From NCBI GenBank assembly GCA_945828315.1, contig CALZQA010000005.1, positions 1-64,000 of the forward strand: 64,000 bases of DNA, read 5' to 3'. Below the pieces are notes generated by a model. That model searched no databases. It saw only the letters and a list, made by a program, of their open reading frames with translations, and had not been told where the DNA came from. The position numbers and the translations under genes are program-made. The number at the start of each line of letters is the position of its first letter. Position 1 is the stretch's first letter. Positions 19,163-29,765 of this stretch are shown piece after piece. The stretch comes from an uncultured bacterium. GTDB taxonomy: Bacteria > Bacillota > Clostridia > Lachnospirales > Lachnospiraceae.

Positions 19163-20218
19163 ATGAATAACTGGGAAAATAATGTGCGAAAGGTCGTGCC
19201 CTACACACCCGGCGAGCAGCCGAATGTGCCCGGCATGATCAAGTTGAATACAAATGAGAATCCGTATCCGCCCTCGCCGAAAGTATTGCAGGCGATCCGC
19301 GATTTTGATACGGATAAGCTGCGTCTGTATCCGGATCCGACGGCAGGCGTGCTTGTCAATGCGCTGGCAGAACGGTATCAGGTGAAGCCTTCACAGGTAT
19401 TTGTCGGTGTGGGCAGCGATGATGTGCTGGCGATGTGCTTTCTGACATTTTTCAATTCCGGTAAGCCGATCCTGTTTCCGGATATCACCTATTCGTTCTA
19501 TGACGTGTGGGCGGATGTGTTCCGCATTCCCTACGAGGATCAGCCATTGGACGAGAATCTGTGCATCCGAAAGGAAGATTACTACAAGGAAAACGGGGGA
19601 GTGGTGTTCCCGAATCCGAATGCACCGACGGGTGTTTTGATGGAGCTCTCCGAGATCGAGGATATTATCCGTCACAATCCGGATGTCATATGTATTGTGG
19701 ATGAGGCATATATTGATTTCGGAGGCGTCAGCGCGCTGCCGCTGATCGAGAAGTATGACAATCTTCTGGTTGTTCAGACATTTTCCAAATCACGCTCCAT
19801 GGCGGGATCGCGCATTGGCTATGTGTTCGGCAATGAGCGTCTGATCAAGTATCTGAACGATGTGAAATATTCCTTTAATTCATACACGATGGATCAGCTC
19901 ACACTTGTGGCCGGTGCGGTGTCGCTTGCAGACGAGGAATATTTTCGGGAGACATTGGATAAGATCATCACTACCCGTGAGCGTGTGAAAAAGGAACTTC
20001 AAGAGCTCGGCTTCACAATGCCGGATTCTAAGAGTAACTTCCTTTTCATCAGTCATCCGCGCGTTCCTGCAAAGGAGCTGTTTACGGCACTTCGTGAGAA
20101 GAATATCTACGTGCGTTATTTTGACAAGCCGCGTATCGACAACATGCTGCGCGTGACCATCGGAACGGATGAGGAGATGGATCAACTGATTGCATTTTTA
20201 AAGGAGTATTTATGCTGA
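19163..20218 (+). CDS. hisC: Histidinol-phosphate aminotransferase-like PLP enzyme
   Basis: The enzyme has 351 residues and the HisC/HisH signature: KLNTNENPYPPSPKVLQAI at the N terminus, LYPDPTAG, VDEAYIDFGG and QTFSKSRSMAGSRIGYV with the PLP lysine, and a C-terminal RYFDKPRIDNMLRVTIGT. It would make histidinol phosphate from imidazole acetol phosphate. Because it is outside a his operon and sits beside another aminotransferase, an aromatic or other amino acid role is possible. It overlaps the downstream COG2426 gene by 7 bases. Confidence 0.85.
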   Translation: MNNWENNVRKVVPYTPGEQPNVPGMIKLNTNENPYPPSPKVLQAIRDFDTDKLRLYPDPTAGVLVNALAERYQVKPSQVFVGVGSDDVLAMCFLTFFNSGKPILFPDITYSFYDVWADVFRIPYEDQPLDENLCIRKEDYYKENGGVVFPNPNAPTGVLMELSEIEDIIRHNPDVICIVDEAYIDFGGVSALPLIEKYDNLLVVQTFSKSRSMAGSRIGYVFGNERLIKYLNDVKYSFNSYTMDQLTLVAGAVSLADEEYFRETLDKIITTRERVKKELQELGFTMPDSKSNFLFISHPRVPAKELFTALREKNIYVRYFDKPRIDNMLRVTIGTDEEMDQLIAFLKEYLC

Positions 20219-20679
20219 AAAAGTATTTATGGATCGCTTTTATCTCCATGGTGCCGCTCATTGAGCTGCGTGGTGCCGTTCCTGTTTCACAGGGGATGGG
20301 GCTGCCTGTGATCTCCAGCTATATCGTCTGTATCATTGCGAACATGCTTCCGGTGCCGATCATTTATCTCTTTGCGAGAAAGGTACTGGAGTGGGGCGTT
20401 GACAAGCCGTTTATCGGCGGATTTTTCCAATGGTGCCTGACAAAGGGAGAGCACGGCGGACAGAAACTGCAGGCAAAGGCAGGCAGAGGCCTGTTTCTGG
20501 CACTGATGCTCTTTGTAGGCATTCCGCTTCCGGGAACCGGCGCATGGACGGGAACATTGGCGGCAAGTATTCTGGATATGGATTTTAAGTCCAGTGTGCT
20601 GGCGGTGATGTTTGGCGTATTGCTTGCAGGCATCATTATGATGTGCGTGAGTTTGGGCGTATTTGGGATCATACTATAA
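20212..20679 (+). CDS. COG2426 small membrane protein (putative small multidrug export family)
   Basis: The protein has 155 residues and about four hydrophobic spans. The COG2426 (PF06695) hallmarks ISMVPLIELRGAVPVSQGMG at the N terminus and LFVGIPLPGTGAWTGTLAAS in the middle are clear. The database name small multidrug export protein is not backed by biochemistry for this group. It starts inside the HisC stop region and is followed by a strong terminator, so it ends a three-gene operon with the aminotransferases. Confidence 0.85.
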   Translation: MLKKYLWIAFISMVPLIELRGAVPVSQGMGLPVISSYIVCIIANMLPVPIIYLFARKVLEWGVDKPFIGGFFQWCLTKGEHGGQKLQAKAGRGLFLALMLFVGIPLPGTGAWTGTLAASILDMDFKSSVLAVMFGVLLAGIIMMCVSLGVFGIIL

Positions 20680-20700
20680 GATGATATAGAATATTGTAAG

Positions 20701-20741
20701 CTCTCTCACTTTTCCATATTGGATGAGTGAGAGAGTTTTTT
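20701..20741 (+). terminator. Intrinsic terminator after COG2426 gene
   Basis: CTCTCTCACT (20701-20710) pairs perfectly with AGTGAGAGAG (20726-20735), followed by six T. Confidence 0.92.
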
Positions 20742-20863
20742 ATGTGATAATAGTTGCAAAATAGCAAGAACTTTGTGAAATATGCTATGAAATTGTGTTG
20801 CGGAAACCCTGTAAAAGATATAAATATATAATGGAATTACCAATGAAAGCGGGGGACAAGTGT

Positions 20864-22921
20864 ATGCGAAGAATTTTTAAAAACCAGAAAATGAGTACGA
20901 TGATCACAGTTTCCACAGCGCTTGTGACGGCAGTCTGTACATTGATTTTGTTTTTGCTCGCCAATGGTAATATGATGAGTGCCATGCATGATACGGCAAT
21001 GAACAATATGGAAACGACGCTGGTCGCAAAGGCAGGTATTATTGAGGAGTATGTAGATAAGGCTGAAAAACTGTTGATCTCTTATGGAAAGGCACCTATT
21101 GTAGCGGAATTGCTGAAAAACCCGGAAGATCCGGAACTTACTGCAGAAGCACAGCAGTATACAGAGAAATTTTATGCGAATCTTGAGGGCTGGGAGGGTA
21201 TCTATATCGGCGAATGGAACACGCACGTTATTGCTCATTCCAATCCGAAGGTTGTTGGAATTACCACACGAGAGGGCGATTCCCTCAAGCAGCTGCAGGA
21301 CGCGATGACAGCTGCAGGCGCTATTTATAATACGGGGATTATCGTGTCTCCTGCATCAAAACAGTTGACATTGTCGCTGTATGCACCTGTTTATGATACG
21401 GATGGATCGACGATCCTGGGATATGTGGGCGGTGCTCAGTTTGCCGATAGTTTGAAAGTGGTATTGGATAAGATTCCTGTTACAGGTATGGAGCAGGCAA
21501 GCAGCTATATGATCAATACAGCCGGGAAAACCCATATTTTTGATGAGAACACAGATTTGATGGCAACAGAGATTCAAAATCCGATGTTGCTATCTGTGAT
21601 CAGTAAGATAGAGGAAAAGCCGGATGATCTCGTCGGGAGTTTCGAGTATATAAATGAAAACGGTCAGAACTGTCTTGCCGTTTATCAGTATATACCTGAG
21701 CGTCAGTGGGCGGTCGTGCTCAGCGATACGCAGGCGGAGATCTATGCAAAGGCAACTGCAAATAAGTGGATGCTTGGTATTTTATGTCTGGTATCATTCC
21801 TGCTGATCTCAATCTTATCACTGCTGATCGTCAAGGTGAGCACAAAACCGTTGAAGGTGGTGGAGGATTCTCTTATTAAGCTTCAGAATCTGGAGCTGAC
21901 AAAACCGGAGGCGATCAATAAATACATTGGCAGAAAAAATGAAGCAGGTCAGATCGCAACGGCGACAGATCTTTTGTACACGACCTTGCAGGAGATCGTT
22001 GGGACGCTGCATGAGTGTACAGACTCTCTTAATTCGTCCACCGGAAAAACCAATGAAGCAACCAGGACACTGATCGATTTTGTAGGGGATAACTGTGCGA
22101 CAACGGAGCAGCTTGCAGCTGGAATCAGCACGACAAATGACGCTATTACGGGAGTGGTAAATGAGATCAAAACGATTTCTGAACTGGTGCTCGCTGTTGA
22201 GGAGAAGGTAAAGGATGGCAATGCAAAGAGCGAAGAATTGATCCAGACCGCAAGAGAGATGAAGGAAATGGCAGGCAGTACATTGAACGAGACCGGCAAT
22301 AGAATCGAGGAGAATAGGCGTAATGTAGAGTCTGCGATGGCGAGTCTGCAGGCATTGACTCGCATCAATGACATGGTGGCTCAGATTCTGGATATCGCAA
22401 GTCAGACGAATCTGCTTTCATTGAATGCTTCTATAGAAGCTGCAAGAGCCGGTGAGCAGGGCAAGGGCTTTGCTGTTGTGGCACAGGAGATCGGAAATCT
22501 TGCAACGAATTCTTCTGAGACGGCCGAACAGATTCAGGAAATCTGTGGTGAGATAAACGTCAATATTGATAATGTCCGGGCATGCTTTGATGATATCATC
22601 AGTTTTATGGAAGTAGATGTTTCGGACAAGTTTAAAGAATTTGTGACGATCGCCAACGATTATGACAACTCTGTGGAAGTGATCCGGCGCGCGATCGATG
22701 AGATCGAGAAGGCGTCTACAGGTTTCGTTTCTTCTATTGCCAGCATCAAGGACCAGATGGATGTCATTCAGACGACAGCAACCGAGAACGAAAACGGTGT
22801 CGATGATATTGTCAGTGTGATCGAGCGCACGAATAACACCGCAGAGGATCTGCAAAATGTTGTAACTGTCAATGAGGACAATGTTCAGGCAATCAACCGG
22901 ATCGTGGAGAAATTCAAATAA
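20864..22921 (+). CDS. Methyl-accepting chemotaxis protein with Cache sensor
   Basis: The protein has 685 residues. The first transmembrane helix is at about 13-35 ([20 protein letters not shown]). An extracellular double Cache-like domain reaches about 300, with [16 protein letters not shown] and [15 protein letters not shown]. The second helix ([20 protein letters not shown]) leads to HAMP-like text and then the MCP coiled coil. The signalling tip is [20 protein letters not shown] followed by [15 protein letters not shown]. The ATG at 20864 has GGGGGA 7 bases upstream; upstream in-frame ATGs lack a site. It implies a motile cell; the ligand is unknown, though the next genes degrade xylan. 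Confidence 0.92.
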   Translation: MRRIFKNQKMSTMITVSTALVTAVCTLILFLLANGNMMSAMHDTAMNNMETTLVAKAGIIEEYVDKAEKLLISYGKAPIVAELLKNPEDPELTAEAQQYTEKFYANLEGWEGIYIGEWNTHVIAHSNPKVVGITTREGDSLKQLQDAMTAAGAIYNTGIIVSPASKQLTLSLYAPVYDTDGSTILGYVGGAQFADSLKVVLDKIPVTGMEQASSYMINTAGKTHIFDENTDLMATEIQNPMLLSVISKIEEKPDDLVGSFEYINENGQNCLAVYQYIPERQWAVVLSDTQAEIYAKATANKWMLGILCLVSFLLISILSLLIVKVSTKPLKVVEDSLIKLQNLELTKPEAINKYIGRKNEAGQIATATDLLYTTLQEIVGTLHECTDSLNSSTGKTNEATRTLIDFVGDNCATTEQLAAGISTTNDAITGVVNEIKTISELVLAVEEKVKDGNAKSEELIQTAREMKEMAGSTLNETGNRIEENRRNVESAMASLQALTRINDMVAQILDIASQTNLLSLNASIEAARAGEQGKGFAVVAQEIGNLATNSSETAEQIQEICGEINVNIDNVRACFDDIISFMEVDVSDKFKEFVTIANDYDNSVEVIRRAIDEIEKASTGFVSSIASIKDQMDVIQTTATENENGVDDIVSVIERTNNTAEDLQNVVTVNEDNVQAINRIVEKFK

Positions 22922-22954
22922 AAATGAAATATTTATTCAGATCAAGGAGTAGCA

Positions 22955-25765
22955 ATGGAGTTATTTGGGGAAGGCAAAACAGCATGCTTTGCTGTGGAAC
23001 AGGGTTGTGAAACGGGTATTTTTGAGATTGGACAGAAAGTGGCAGTGGATATGGAACGCGTCTCAGGACTCAGACCTGATATCGTGTGCGGTTTGGATAA
23101 ACTGCATCAGAGAGAACCGGAAGCATTGGTACTGTTTGCCACTGTGGGAAAGAGTGAGGTGTTAGAGCAGCTGGAGCAGCAGGGCGTCGTGAACCTGTCC
23201 GAAGTGAAAGGAAAAAACGAGGTTTTTGGATACTACCTTTTTGAGGATATGGAGGCAGTAACTGCGCTGGAGGCAACCGATTTTAAAGGATTAAGCAGAC
23301 AGCTTCTGCTCATTTGCGGAAGTGATAAGCGTGGAACGATCTATGGAATGTTCCATCTGTCCGAACTGATGGGAGTCAGCCCGCTAATTTACTGGGGTGA
23401 TGCAGCACCGGTGCAAAAAGAATGTATGTCTGTGGGAAAAGAGATTGAGATGGTCTCAAAAGAACCATCGGTTAAATACCGGGGATTTTTTATTAATGAT
23501 GAATGGCCTTGTTTTGGAAACTGGACAACTACACATTTTGGCGGGTTTACGGCAGAGATGTATGATCATGTGTTTGAATTATTGTTGCGATTAAAAGGAA
23601 ATTACCTGTGGCCTGCCATGTGGAGTTCTTCATTTGCTTTGGATGGTCCGGGGGAAGAAAGTGCAAGGCTGGCAGATCTCTACGGTGTTATTATCGGTAA
23701 CTCACACCATGAGCCGTGTCTGCGTGCCGGTGAGGAGTGGGATGTATACCGGGGAGAACATTCACCCTACGGAAATGTGTGGAACTATGCGACAAATAAA
23801 GAGGGACTTCTCAAGTACTGGGAGGACGGTTTAAAGCGGAGCGGAAGCTATGAATCCATCATAACCGTCGGTATGCGCGGTGAACGGGACAGTGTTATGC
23901 AAGGAGCGGATTCGCTGGCTGAACATATAGAGATCTTAAAGGATATCATTACAAACCAGAAGCGGATGATCGCACAGTACGGAACAAAAAACGGTGTGAT
24001 GCAGCCTATGATGCTGGCCATTTACAAGGAAGTAGAAGCATATTATTATGGCAATGAGGCAACACCGGGACTTCGGGAGTGGGACGGTCTGGAGGATGTG
24101 ATCCTCATGTTCTGTGAGGATAACTTTGGACATATGAGATATCTTCCCCCGAAAGAGAATATACATCCTGCCGGATACGGCATGTATTATCATCTGGATT
24201 ATCATGGAGATCCGGTTTCCTATGAGTGGATCAACAGCACGCCTCTGACAGCAATCTGGGAGCAGATGACGATCGCTTATGAACAGGGTGTCAGACAGGT
24301 GTGGATCGTTAATGTGGGAGACTTGAAAGGCAACGAGTTTCCGTTGTCATACTTTATGGAACTTGCGTATGACTATGAGACATGGAGTGCGCCGAACCGG
24401 ACGGGAAAGTTCACGGAGCAATGGTTGAAGCAGCAGTTTGGGACCCATTTGAATGATGGTCAGATCGCCAGCTTGCAGAATGTTTTGACGGAGGGGATTC
24501 TGATCATTGGCAAGCGGAGACCGGAATCGTTGGATGCTGATACTTATGGATCTGGTGAGGAAGCGTTCCGGATGCTGGAACGGTTGGAAGGACTGGAAAC
24601 GGAATTGACGGCACTGGAAGCAGAGATGCCTCGGGCTGCAAGGGCAGCATTTTACAGCATGATCGCAGATCAACTCCGCTTGGGCTTTAATCTGATCCGG
24701 ATGCAGATCTATGCAGGACTGAATGTGCACTATGCAGGACAGGGAAAGGTGATCGCAAATCATTACGGTGACCGCGTCAGAATGTGCATCCGTCTGGACC
24801 GGGAACTGATCCAACAGGCGGGTGAAAGAAGAAACGGCAAATGGTCGGGGATGTGGGATACAAGCCATATCGGATTTAAAAAGTGGAATGAAGACGGCTG
24901 CCGCTATCCGGTCATTTGCAGTGTAGAGCCTTTTCACAGCCCTCGAATGATCATTTCGCGCAGAGGAGAGTCGGGCATTTATCAGAAAAATTACGGAAAG
25001 CCGGATTGTCTGGAGATCCACGATCTATTGTGGAAAGATGACGGTGAAGTGGTGATCGAGATCGCCAATGACGGAATCGGAAGCTTTTTCTTTGATGTGG
25101 AGGCACAGGAGAGTGACTGGTTTACATGGGAGATCTCGGATCATGAAGTGTCTGATCAGGAATATCTATATCTTCACAGAAAAGAACAGCTTCCTGCAAA
25201 ACCGGAAAATAGGAGCTTATGGCTGAAAAGCGGAGACATTGTGATAGAGGTTCGTATATTTGCAGAGCGGAAAAAACAAAGAATCACGATCCCAGCGAAA
25301 GACTTTTCGCATGCAGACGAACGGATCCTGCTGCTCTCCGACTTTGGAAAAGAGGGGTGCGCTGTGAAAGCCTATCCTGTGAAAGCCAGATTCTCCGAGA
25401 ACGAGCGGGCGTGTGTTTCCTATCAGATTGGAGATTGTGAAGAGGAAGTCTATATGCTGACACTCTTTTTCGCACCGTCAAATCCAATCCTGCCTGATGT
25501 GCCGCTGGAGATCATGTTGCGAAATCGAACAGTGACAGAAAAATGGACAAGACTTTCCGTTTTACCTGAGGGCTATTGCGCCGGTGTGGCAGAAGACCGG
25601 GTATGGGCAGAGGGAGTGATCACACAGCAGCATAAGAAAAAACTGCCGATACAGATGAAAAAAGGGTTTAATGAAGTAGAGATCTGTTTTATGGATGGTA
25701 TTTCCGTTTTGGAGAAGCTGGAATTGGAGCCTGTCAATGTGACGGCAGAGGACAGTTCTGTATGA
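22955..25765 (+). CDS. GH115 glycoside hydrolase (xylan alpha-glucuronidase type)
   Basis: The protein has 936 residues and no signal peptide. Family 115 features include GTIYGMFHLSELMGVSPLIY, RGFFINDEWPCFGNW, LLRLKGNYLWPAMW, GVIIGNSHHEPCLRAG, GMRGERDS and CEDNFGHMRYLPP. GH115 enzymes remove (4-O-methyl)glucuronic acid from xylan or xylo-oligosaccharides. Being cytoplasmic, it would act on imported oligosaccharides. AAGGAG lies 6 bases from the ATG. GH3, DUF624 and an SGNH esterase remnant follow, which together look like a glucuronoxylan side-chain removal set. Confidence 0.9.
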   Translation: MELFGEGKTACFAVEQGCETGIFEIGQKVAVDMERVSGLRPDIVCGLDKLHQREPEALVLFATVGKSEVLEQLEQQGVVNLSEVKGKNEVFGYYLFEDMEAVTALEATDFKGLSRQLLLICGSDKRGTIYGMFHLSELMGVSPLIYWGDAAPVQKECMSVGKEIEMVSKEPSVKYRGFFINDEWPCFGNWTTTHFGGFTAEMYDHVFELLLRLKGNYLWPAMWSSSFALDGPGEESARLADLYGVIIGNSHHEPCLRAGEEWDVYRGEHSPYGNVWNYATNKEGLLKYWEDGLKRSGSYESIITVGMRGERDSVMQGADSLAEHIEILKDIITNQKRMIAQYGTKNGVMQPMMLAIYKEVEAYYYGNEATPGLREWDGLEDVILMFCEDNFGHMRYLPPKENIHPAGYGMYYHLDYHGDPVSYEWINSTPLTAIWEQMTIAYEQGVRQVWIVNVGDLKGNEFPLSYFMELAYDYETWSAPNRTGKFTEQWLKQQFGTHLNDGQIASLQNVLTEGILIIGKRRPESLDADTYGSGEEAFRMLERLEGLETELTALEAEMPRAARAAFYSMIADQLRLGFNLIRMQIYAGLNVHYAGQGKVIANHYGDRVRMCIRLDRELIQQAGERRNGKWSGMWDTSHIGFKKWNEDGCRYPVICSVEPFHSPRMIISRRGESGIYQKNYGKPDCLEIHDLLWKDDGEVVIEIANDGIGSFFFDVEAQESDWFTWEISDHEVSDQEYLYLHRKEQLPAKPENRSLWLKSGDIVIEVRIFAERKKQRITIPAKDFSHADERILLLSDFGKEGCAVKAYPVKARFSENERACVSYQIGDCEEEVYMLTLFFAPSNPILPDVPLEIMLRNRTVTEKWTRLSVLPEGYCAGVAEDRVWAEGVITQQHKKKLPIQMKKGFNEVEICFMDGISVLEKLELEPVNVTAEDSSV

Positions 25766-25805
25766 ACAGAAATATTTCTGGGGTATTTATCTAAAGTTTA
25801 TCCGC

Positions 25806-25834
25806 TTTTTAGGGCAGTAGCGTTTTGTTATAAT
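25806..25834 (+). promoter_or_regulatory. Probable promoter before GH3 gene
   Basis: TATAAT (25829-25834) with a weak TTTTTA 17 bp upstream, 27 bases before the start codon. Confidence 0.4.
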
Positions 25835-25861
25835 GAAATCATATCTTAAGGGAGAATAGCG

Positions 25862-28003
25862 ATGAGTATTGAGACAAGAGAATTTGCAAAAAAACTGGTC
25901 AGCCAGATGACATTAGAGGAAAAGATGAGCCAGATGCTGTACGATTCACCGGCAATTGAGCGTCTGGGAATTCCAGAGTACAATTGGTGGAATGAGGCGT
26001 TACACGGGGTGGCAAGAGCCGGAGATGCAACAGTTTATCCGCAGGCCATCGGATTGGCAGCAACTTTTGATGAGGAATTTCTGGGAGAGATCGCGGATAC
26101 GGTATCTACCGAGGGTCGGGCAAAGTTTAACCAGTTTTCGAAAAAGGGAGACAGAGGGATCTACAAGGGTCTGACATTTTGGGCTCCTAATGTAAATATT
26201 TTCCGTGACCCGAGATGGGGACGCGGGCATGAGACTTTTGGCGAGGATCCGTATCTGACGGGACTTCTCGGAACTGCATATATCAAGGGACTTCAGGGGG
26301 AAGATCATGAGCATCTGAAGGCAGCAGCGTGTGCAAAGCATTTTGCGGTACATAGCGGGCCGGAGGCGGATCGTCATTGTTTTGATGCAAAAGCAAGTGT
26401 GCAGGACATGTATGATACGTATCTGTATGCATTTAAACGTTGTGTAGCGGATGCCGGCGTAGAGGCTGTCATGGGAGCATATAATCGCGTGAATGGAGAG
26501 CCGGCCTGTGGAAGCAAAACATTACTGCAGGATATCCTGAGAAAAGAGTGGGGATTTGAAGGACATGTGGTGTCTGACTGCTGGGCGATCCTGGATTTCC
26601 ATGAGCATCACAAGGTGACAGAGACGGTACAGGAGTCAGCAGCCATGGCAGTAAACAATGGCTGTGATCTGAATTGCGGAACAGCATTTTTACATTTAAA
26701 AGAGGCATATGACGAGGGATTGATCAGTGAAGAAAAGATCACTGCTGCGGTGGAACGATTGATGGAGGTACGTATCCGCCTCGGCATGATGAAAGAGTAT
26801 CCGTCTCCCTATGCGGATGTTCCCTACGAAAAAGTAGAGTGCAAAGAGCACATTGATCTGGCGGTAGAGGCTGCCAGAAGAAGCATGGTGCTTCTGAAAA
26901 ACGACGGTATTCTGCCGTTGAAAAAAGATGAGATCCGTTCCATTGCGGTCATCGGACCAAACGCAAATTCCAGAGATGCTCTGGTCGGAAATTATGTGGG
27001 AACTTCCTCACAGTATATCACGCCGCTGGAAGGTATTCAGCAGTATGTTGGTGATGCAGTTCGTGTCTATTATGCGGAAGGATGCCATTTATACAAGGAT
27101 AAGGTGGAATTCCTTGCAAGAGAAAAGGATCGTTTCGCAGAGGCTGTGATCGCAGCGGAGCAGGCGGATGTTGTCGTCATGTGTTTGGGACTGGATGCCA
27201 CGATCGAAGGTGAGGAAGGAGATGCCGGCAACGAATACGCCAGCGGTGACAAGCTGGATCTGAGATTGCCCGGTTTGCAGCAGGATCTTTTAGAGGCGGT
27301 AACAGCGGTCGGAAAGCCGGTTGTTTTACTGCTTTCCGCAGGAAGTGCCATGGATCTGTCATGGGCACAGGAGCATGTAAACGCTATTATTGATACTTGG
27401 TATCCGGGGGCAAGAGGGGGAAAAGCAGTAGCAGAGGCACTATTTGGTGATTTCTCACCGAATGGAAAGCTTCCGGTCACCTTCTATGCAAGCACACAAG
27501 ATCTGCCTGATTTCAAGGATTACAGCATGGAAAACCGTACTTACCGGTATTTTAAAGGAACCCCACTGTATCCTTTTGGATATGGATTGTCGTACGGTAA
27601 GCTGGTGTATAAAAATGCAGCGATCAGCCAGACAGAAGGACAAATTGGAGATATCGTGACTGTTACTGTCGAAGTGGAAAATCAAGGTGCATATGAGGTG
27701 CACGAGGCAGCACAGCTGTACGTAAAGGATATAGAGGCAAGTACCCGGACACCAAACTGGCAGCTTCGCGGCATTCAAAATGTAGACCTGCAGCCGGGTG
27801 CGACCAGGCAGGTGACATTTGAGCTGGGCGCAAGAGATTTTGCTCTCATCACTGAGGATGGAAAATGTGTCGTAGAGCCGGGCGCATTTCAGATCGCAGT
27901 GGGTGGACAACAGCCGGATGCGCGAAGTGCAGAATTGACAGGAAGAATAACAGACGTGTTTGAGCTTGTATTGAATGGAAAAATTACGGAAGTAGAATAT
28001 TAG
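25862..28003 (+). CDS. GH3 beta-glycosidase (beta-xylosidase/beta-glucosidase type)
   Basis: The enzyme has 713 residues and no signal peptide. The N-terminal barrel has YNWWNEALHGVARAG, NIFRDPRWGRGHETFGEDPY and AAACAKHFAVHSGPE. The nucleophile Asp is in GFEGHVVSDCWAI. The second alpha/beta domain has SMVLLKNDGILPL and the C-terminal fibronectin-III-like domain has AAQLYVKDIEAS. NWWNEALHGVAR is closest to bacterial beta-xylosidases of GH3, which fits the GH115 neighbour, but beta-glucosidase activity cannot be excluded. It starts behind TAAGGGAG and leads to the DUF624 gene 14 bases downstream. Confidence 0.92.
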   Translation: MSIETREFAKKLVSQMTLEEKMSQMLYDSPAIERLGIPEYNWWNEALHGVARAGDATVYPQAIGLAATFDEEFLGEIADTVSTEGRAKFNQFSKKGDRGIYKGLTFWAPNVNIFRDPRWGRGHETFGEDPYLTGLLGTAYIKGLQGEDHEHLKAAACAKHFAVHSGPEADRHCFDAKASVQDMYDTYLYAFKRCVADAGVEAVMGAYNRVNGEPACGSKTLLQDILRKEWGFEGHVVSDCWAILDFHEHHKVTETVQESAAMAVNNGCDLNCGTAFLHLKEAYDEGLISEEKITAAVERLMEVRIRLGMMKEYPSPYADVPYEKVECKEHIDLAVEAARRSMVLLKNDGILPLKKDEIRSIAVIGPNANSRDALVGNYVGTSSQYITPLEGIQQYVGDAVRVYYAEGCHLYKDKVEFLAREKDRFAEAVIAAEQADVVVMCLGLDATIEGEEGDAGNEYASGDKLDLRLPGLQQDLLEAVTAVGKPVVLLLSAGSAMDLSWAQEHVNAIIDTWYPGARGGKAVAEALFGDFSPNGKLPVTFYASTQDLPDFKDYSMENRTYRYFKGTPLYPFGYGLSYGKLVYKNAAISQTEGQIGDIVTVTVEVENQGAYEVHEAAQLYVKDIEASTRTPNWQLRGIQNVDLQPGATRQVTFELGARDFALITEDGKCVVEPGAFQIAVGGQQPDARSAELTGRITDVFELVLNGKITEVEY

Positions 28004-28017
28004 AATGAGGTGTAAGA

Positions 28018-28644
28018 ATGGGAGCTTTTCATCCGGACAGTGAGTTTATGCAGGCGCTTAGCCGAGTGGCAGATTATGTGATCTTAAATGTATTATGTGT
28101 TCTATTCTCGCTTCCAGTCATTACGGCAGGAGCGGCAATGACTGCCAAATATTATGTATCCATGAAGATCGTTAGAGGAGAAGAACCGGCAGTCTGGCAG
28201 GCGTTCTGGAAATCTTTTCGGGAAAATTTTAAGCAGGCAACGGGAATCTGGGTTCCTGCGCTGGCGATACTTCTTGTTTTGGCATGGGACTGGTATGCAG
28301 TGGTGAATGGCAGCAGCCAGAGTATGCCCTTAGCCGGAAAGATTCTTTTATTGATCATGACGCTGCTGGTGGGCATGGTCACCTATGCGGTGTTCCCTTT
28401 TCTTGCGCGGTTTCAGATAACGACGGTAGAGGCGTTGAAGGGTGCGATGGTATTTTGCTTCCTGAATCTGCCTAAGATGCTTTTAGTCCTGCTTGTGATC
28501 GCTTTGCCGTATGTACTGGCATTGTGGTATATCGAATGGGCGCTGGGACTATGGTTTTTTATTACGACAGTGGCACTGTACTACATCAGCAGGATGTTTG
28601 TAAAAGAATTTAAAAAGATTGAACAGGAGGAGCAGTTATCATGA
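28018..28644 (+). CDS. DUF624 (YesL-like) membrane protein
   Basis: The protein has 208 residues with about five hydrophobic spans (VILNVLCVLFSLPVITAGAA, LAILLVLAWDWYAVV, ILLLIMTLLVGMVTYAV, LLVLLVIALPYVLAL). VLFSLPVITAGAA followed by YYVSMKIVRGEE is the DUF624 signature. Family members sit with sugar uptake and glycoside hydrolase genes, but their function is not established. It overlaps the next gene by 4 bases (ATGA), so it is translationally coupled to the esterase remnant. Confidence 0.85.
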   Translation: MGAFHPDSEFMQALSRVADYVILNVLCVLFSLPVITAGAAMTAKYYVSMKIVRGEEPAVWQAFWKSFRENFKQATGIWVPALAILLVLAWDWYAVVNGSSQSMPLAGKILLLIMTLLVGMVTYAVFPFLARFQITTVEALKGAMVFCFLNLPKMLLVLLVIALPYVLALWYIEWALGLWFFITTVALYYISRMFVKEFKKIEQEEQLS

Positions 28645-29477
28645 ATGGACCGGCAGCACCGAAGGATCCGGAGAAAAAACGGCCGTTTTTTTACATTATG
28701 AGGGACAAAGAGATCTTTGGCGCCAGACAGGAGGACGGACGAGGCATCCAGTATCTGTACCAGGATTCCGGGCGTCTCATCAATAGTGCGCAGATTGTTG
28801 GAAATATCGAAGATCAGGAAATATTGAAGCTGTTGGAGACCGTAGAAGGCTTCCGGAAGCTGGTGCACAGCATCGGAGTGTCAGTGGAGACGGAGGATCC
28901 CAAAGAACAGGTGGAGTTCATTTTTCAGATGTATGGAAAAACGGATCTGTACGGAGGCGGAACGAACCTGACAGCAGTGTTCCTCGGAGATGGGGCAGAA
29001 AAGAGGATCTATTTATCAGAAGCAGACTGGCAGGAGGACGATCATGAGCCCGGACAGATCAAGATCCTTATGGATACGCCGGAGAAACTGGCAAAAGCCA
29101 GTGTCAGACTGTATCTGAATGATGGCTATACAGCTCCTGAAGTAGCAGAGGAGCAGCTGGTGGATGTGAATGGGCTTCCCTATCAGAAGATGATCGCAAG
29201 ATCTCTCATCCAGACCGGTAATACATACCGCATCTACCGTACGATCCAAAGAGCACGTCTTGGTGAGGATGTGACCCTTGCCTACATTGGAGGATCCATT
29301 ACGCAGGGAGCAGGGGCAACGCCTATTCATACGGAGTGTTATGCGGCTGTGAAAAATTTATTTCATACATCAGAGAAAACGAGGGTACAACGGATCTTGA
29401 CTGCTATATGTCTGTCCGTATGGACTTTTTTCATCAATTTCCAAATGAAGCGCATATATTTTTTGAAGTTTTATTAA
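28641..29477 (+). pseudogene. SGNH/GDSL esterase, 3'-truncated by fusion
   Basis: The first 235 residues look normal: FYIMRDKEIFGARQEDGRGI, then YLNDGYTAPEVAEEQLVDVN and a GDSL block I, TLAYIGGSITQGAGA, with the catalytic Ser. After HTECYA (about 29346) the family sequence stops and the frame continues as unrelated, Phe-rich text to 29477. The remaining blocks with Gly, Asn and the Asp-His pair are missing, so the enzyme is inactive. Such SGNH proteins beside GH115/GH3 are usually carbohydrate (xylan acetyl) esterases. The following DNA encodes a TetR C terminus in another frame. Confidence 0.75.
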
Positions 29478-29764
29478 ACCCGCCACCTCATTTATCGGAT
29501 GAAATACAGGACGCAATGGTAGAATTTAACAAACTAAATGAAAGTATCTGCAAGCAGACTCTGGATATGCTCACCTTGCGTGACGGGATCACGATGGAAA
29601 ATGCGCTGTCGTATTTTCATTTGATGCAGACCATGCTGAACGGGTATTTCAGCAGCCCGGCCTTTCAAAATGTCGTTTTGAAGGAAAAGGTAAAAATACA
29701 TGAAACGATCATTCCAAAGCTGTTTGACTTTATGCTTTACGGAATTGCGAAGGGAGAGAAATAA
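29345..29764 (+). pseudogene. TetR regulator C-terminal domain without HTH
   Basis: From about 29352 the frame reads FISYIRENEGTTDLDCYMSV, FFHQFPNEAHIFFEVLL and FDFMLYGIAKGEK, a TetR_C-type helical domain of about 130 residues. The DNA-binding helix-turn-helix is gone; the DNA upstream belongs to the SGNH gene. It ends 1 base before the antiporter gene, which it probably once regulated. Confidence 0.65.
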
Positions 29765-29765
29765 A

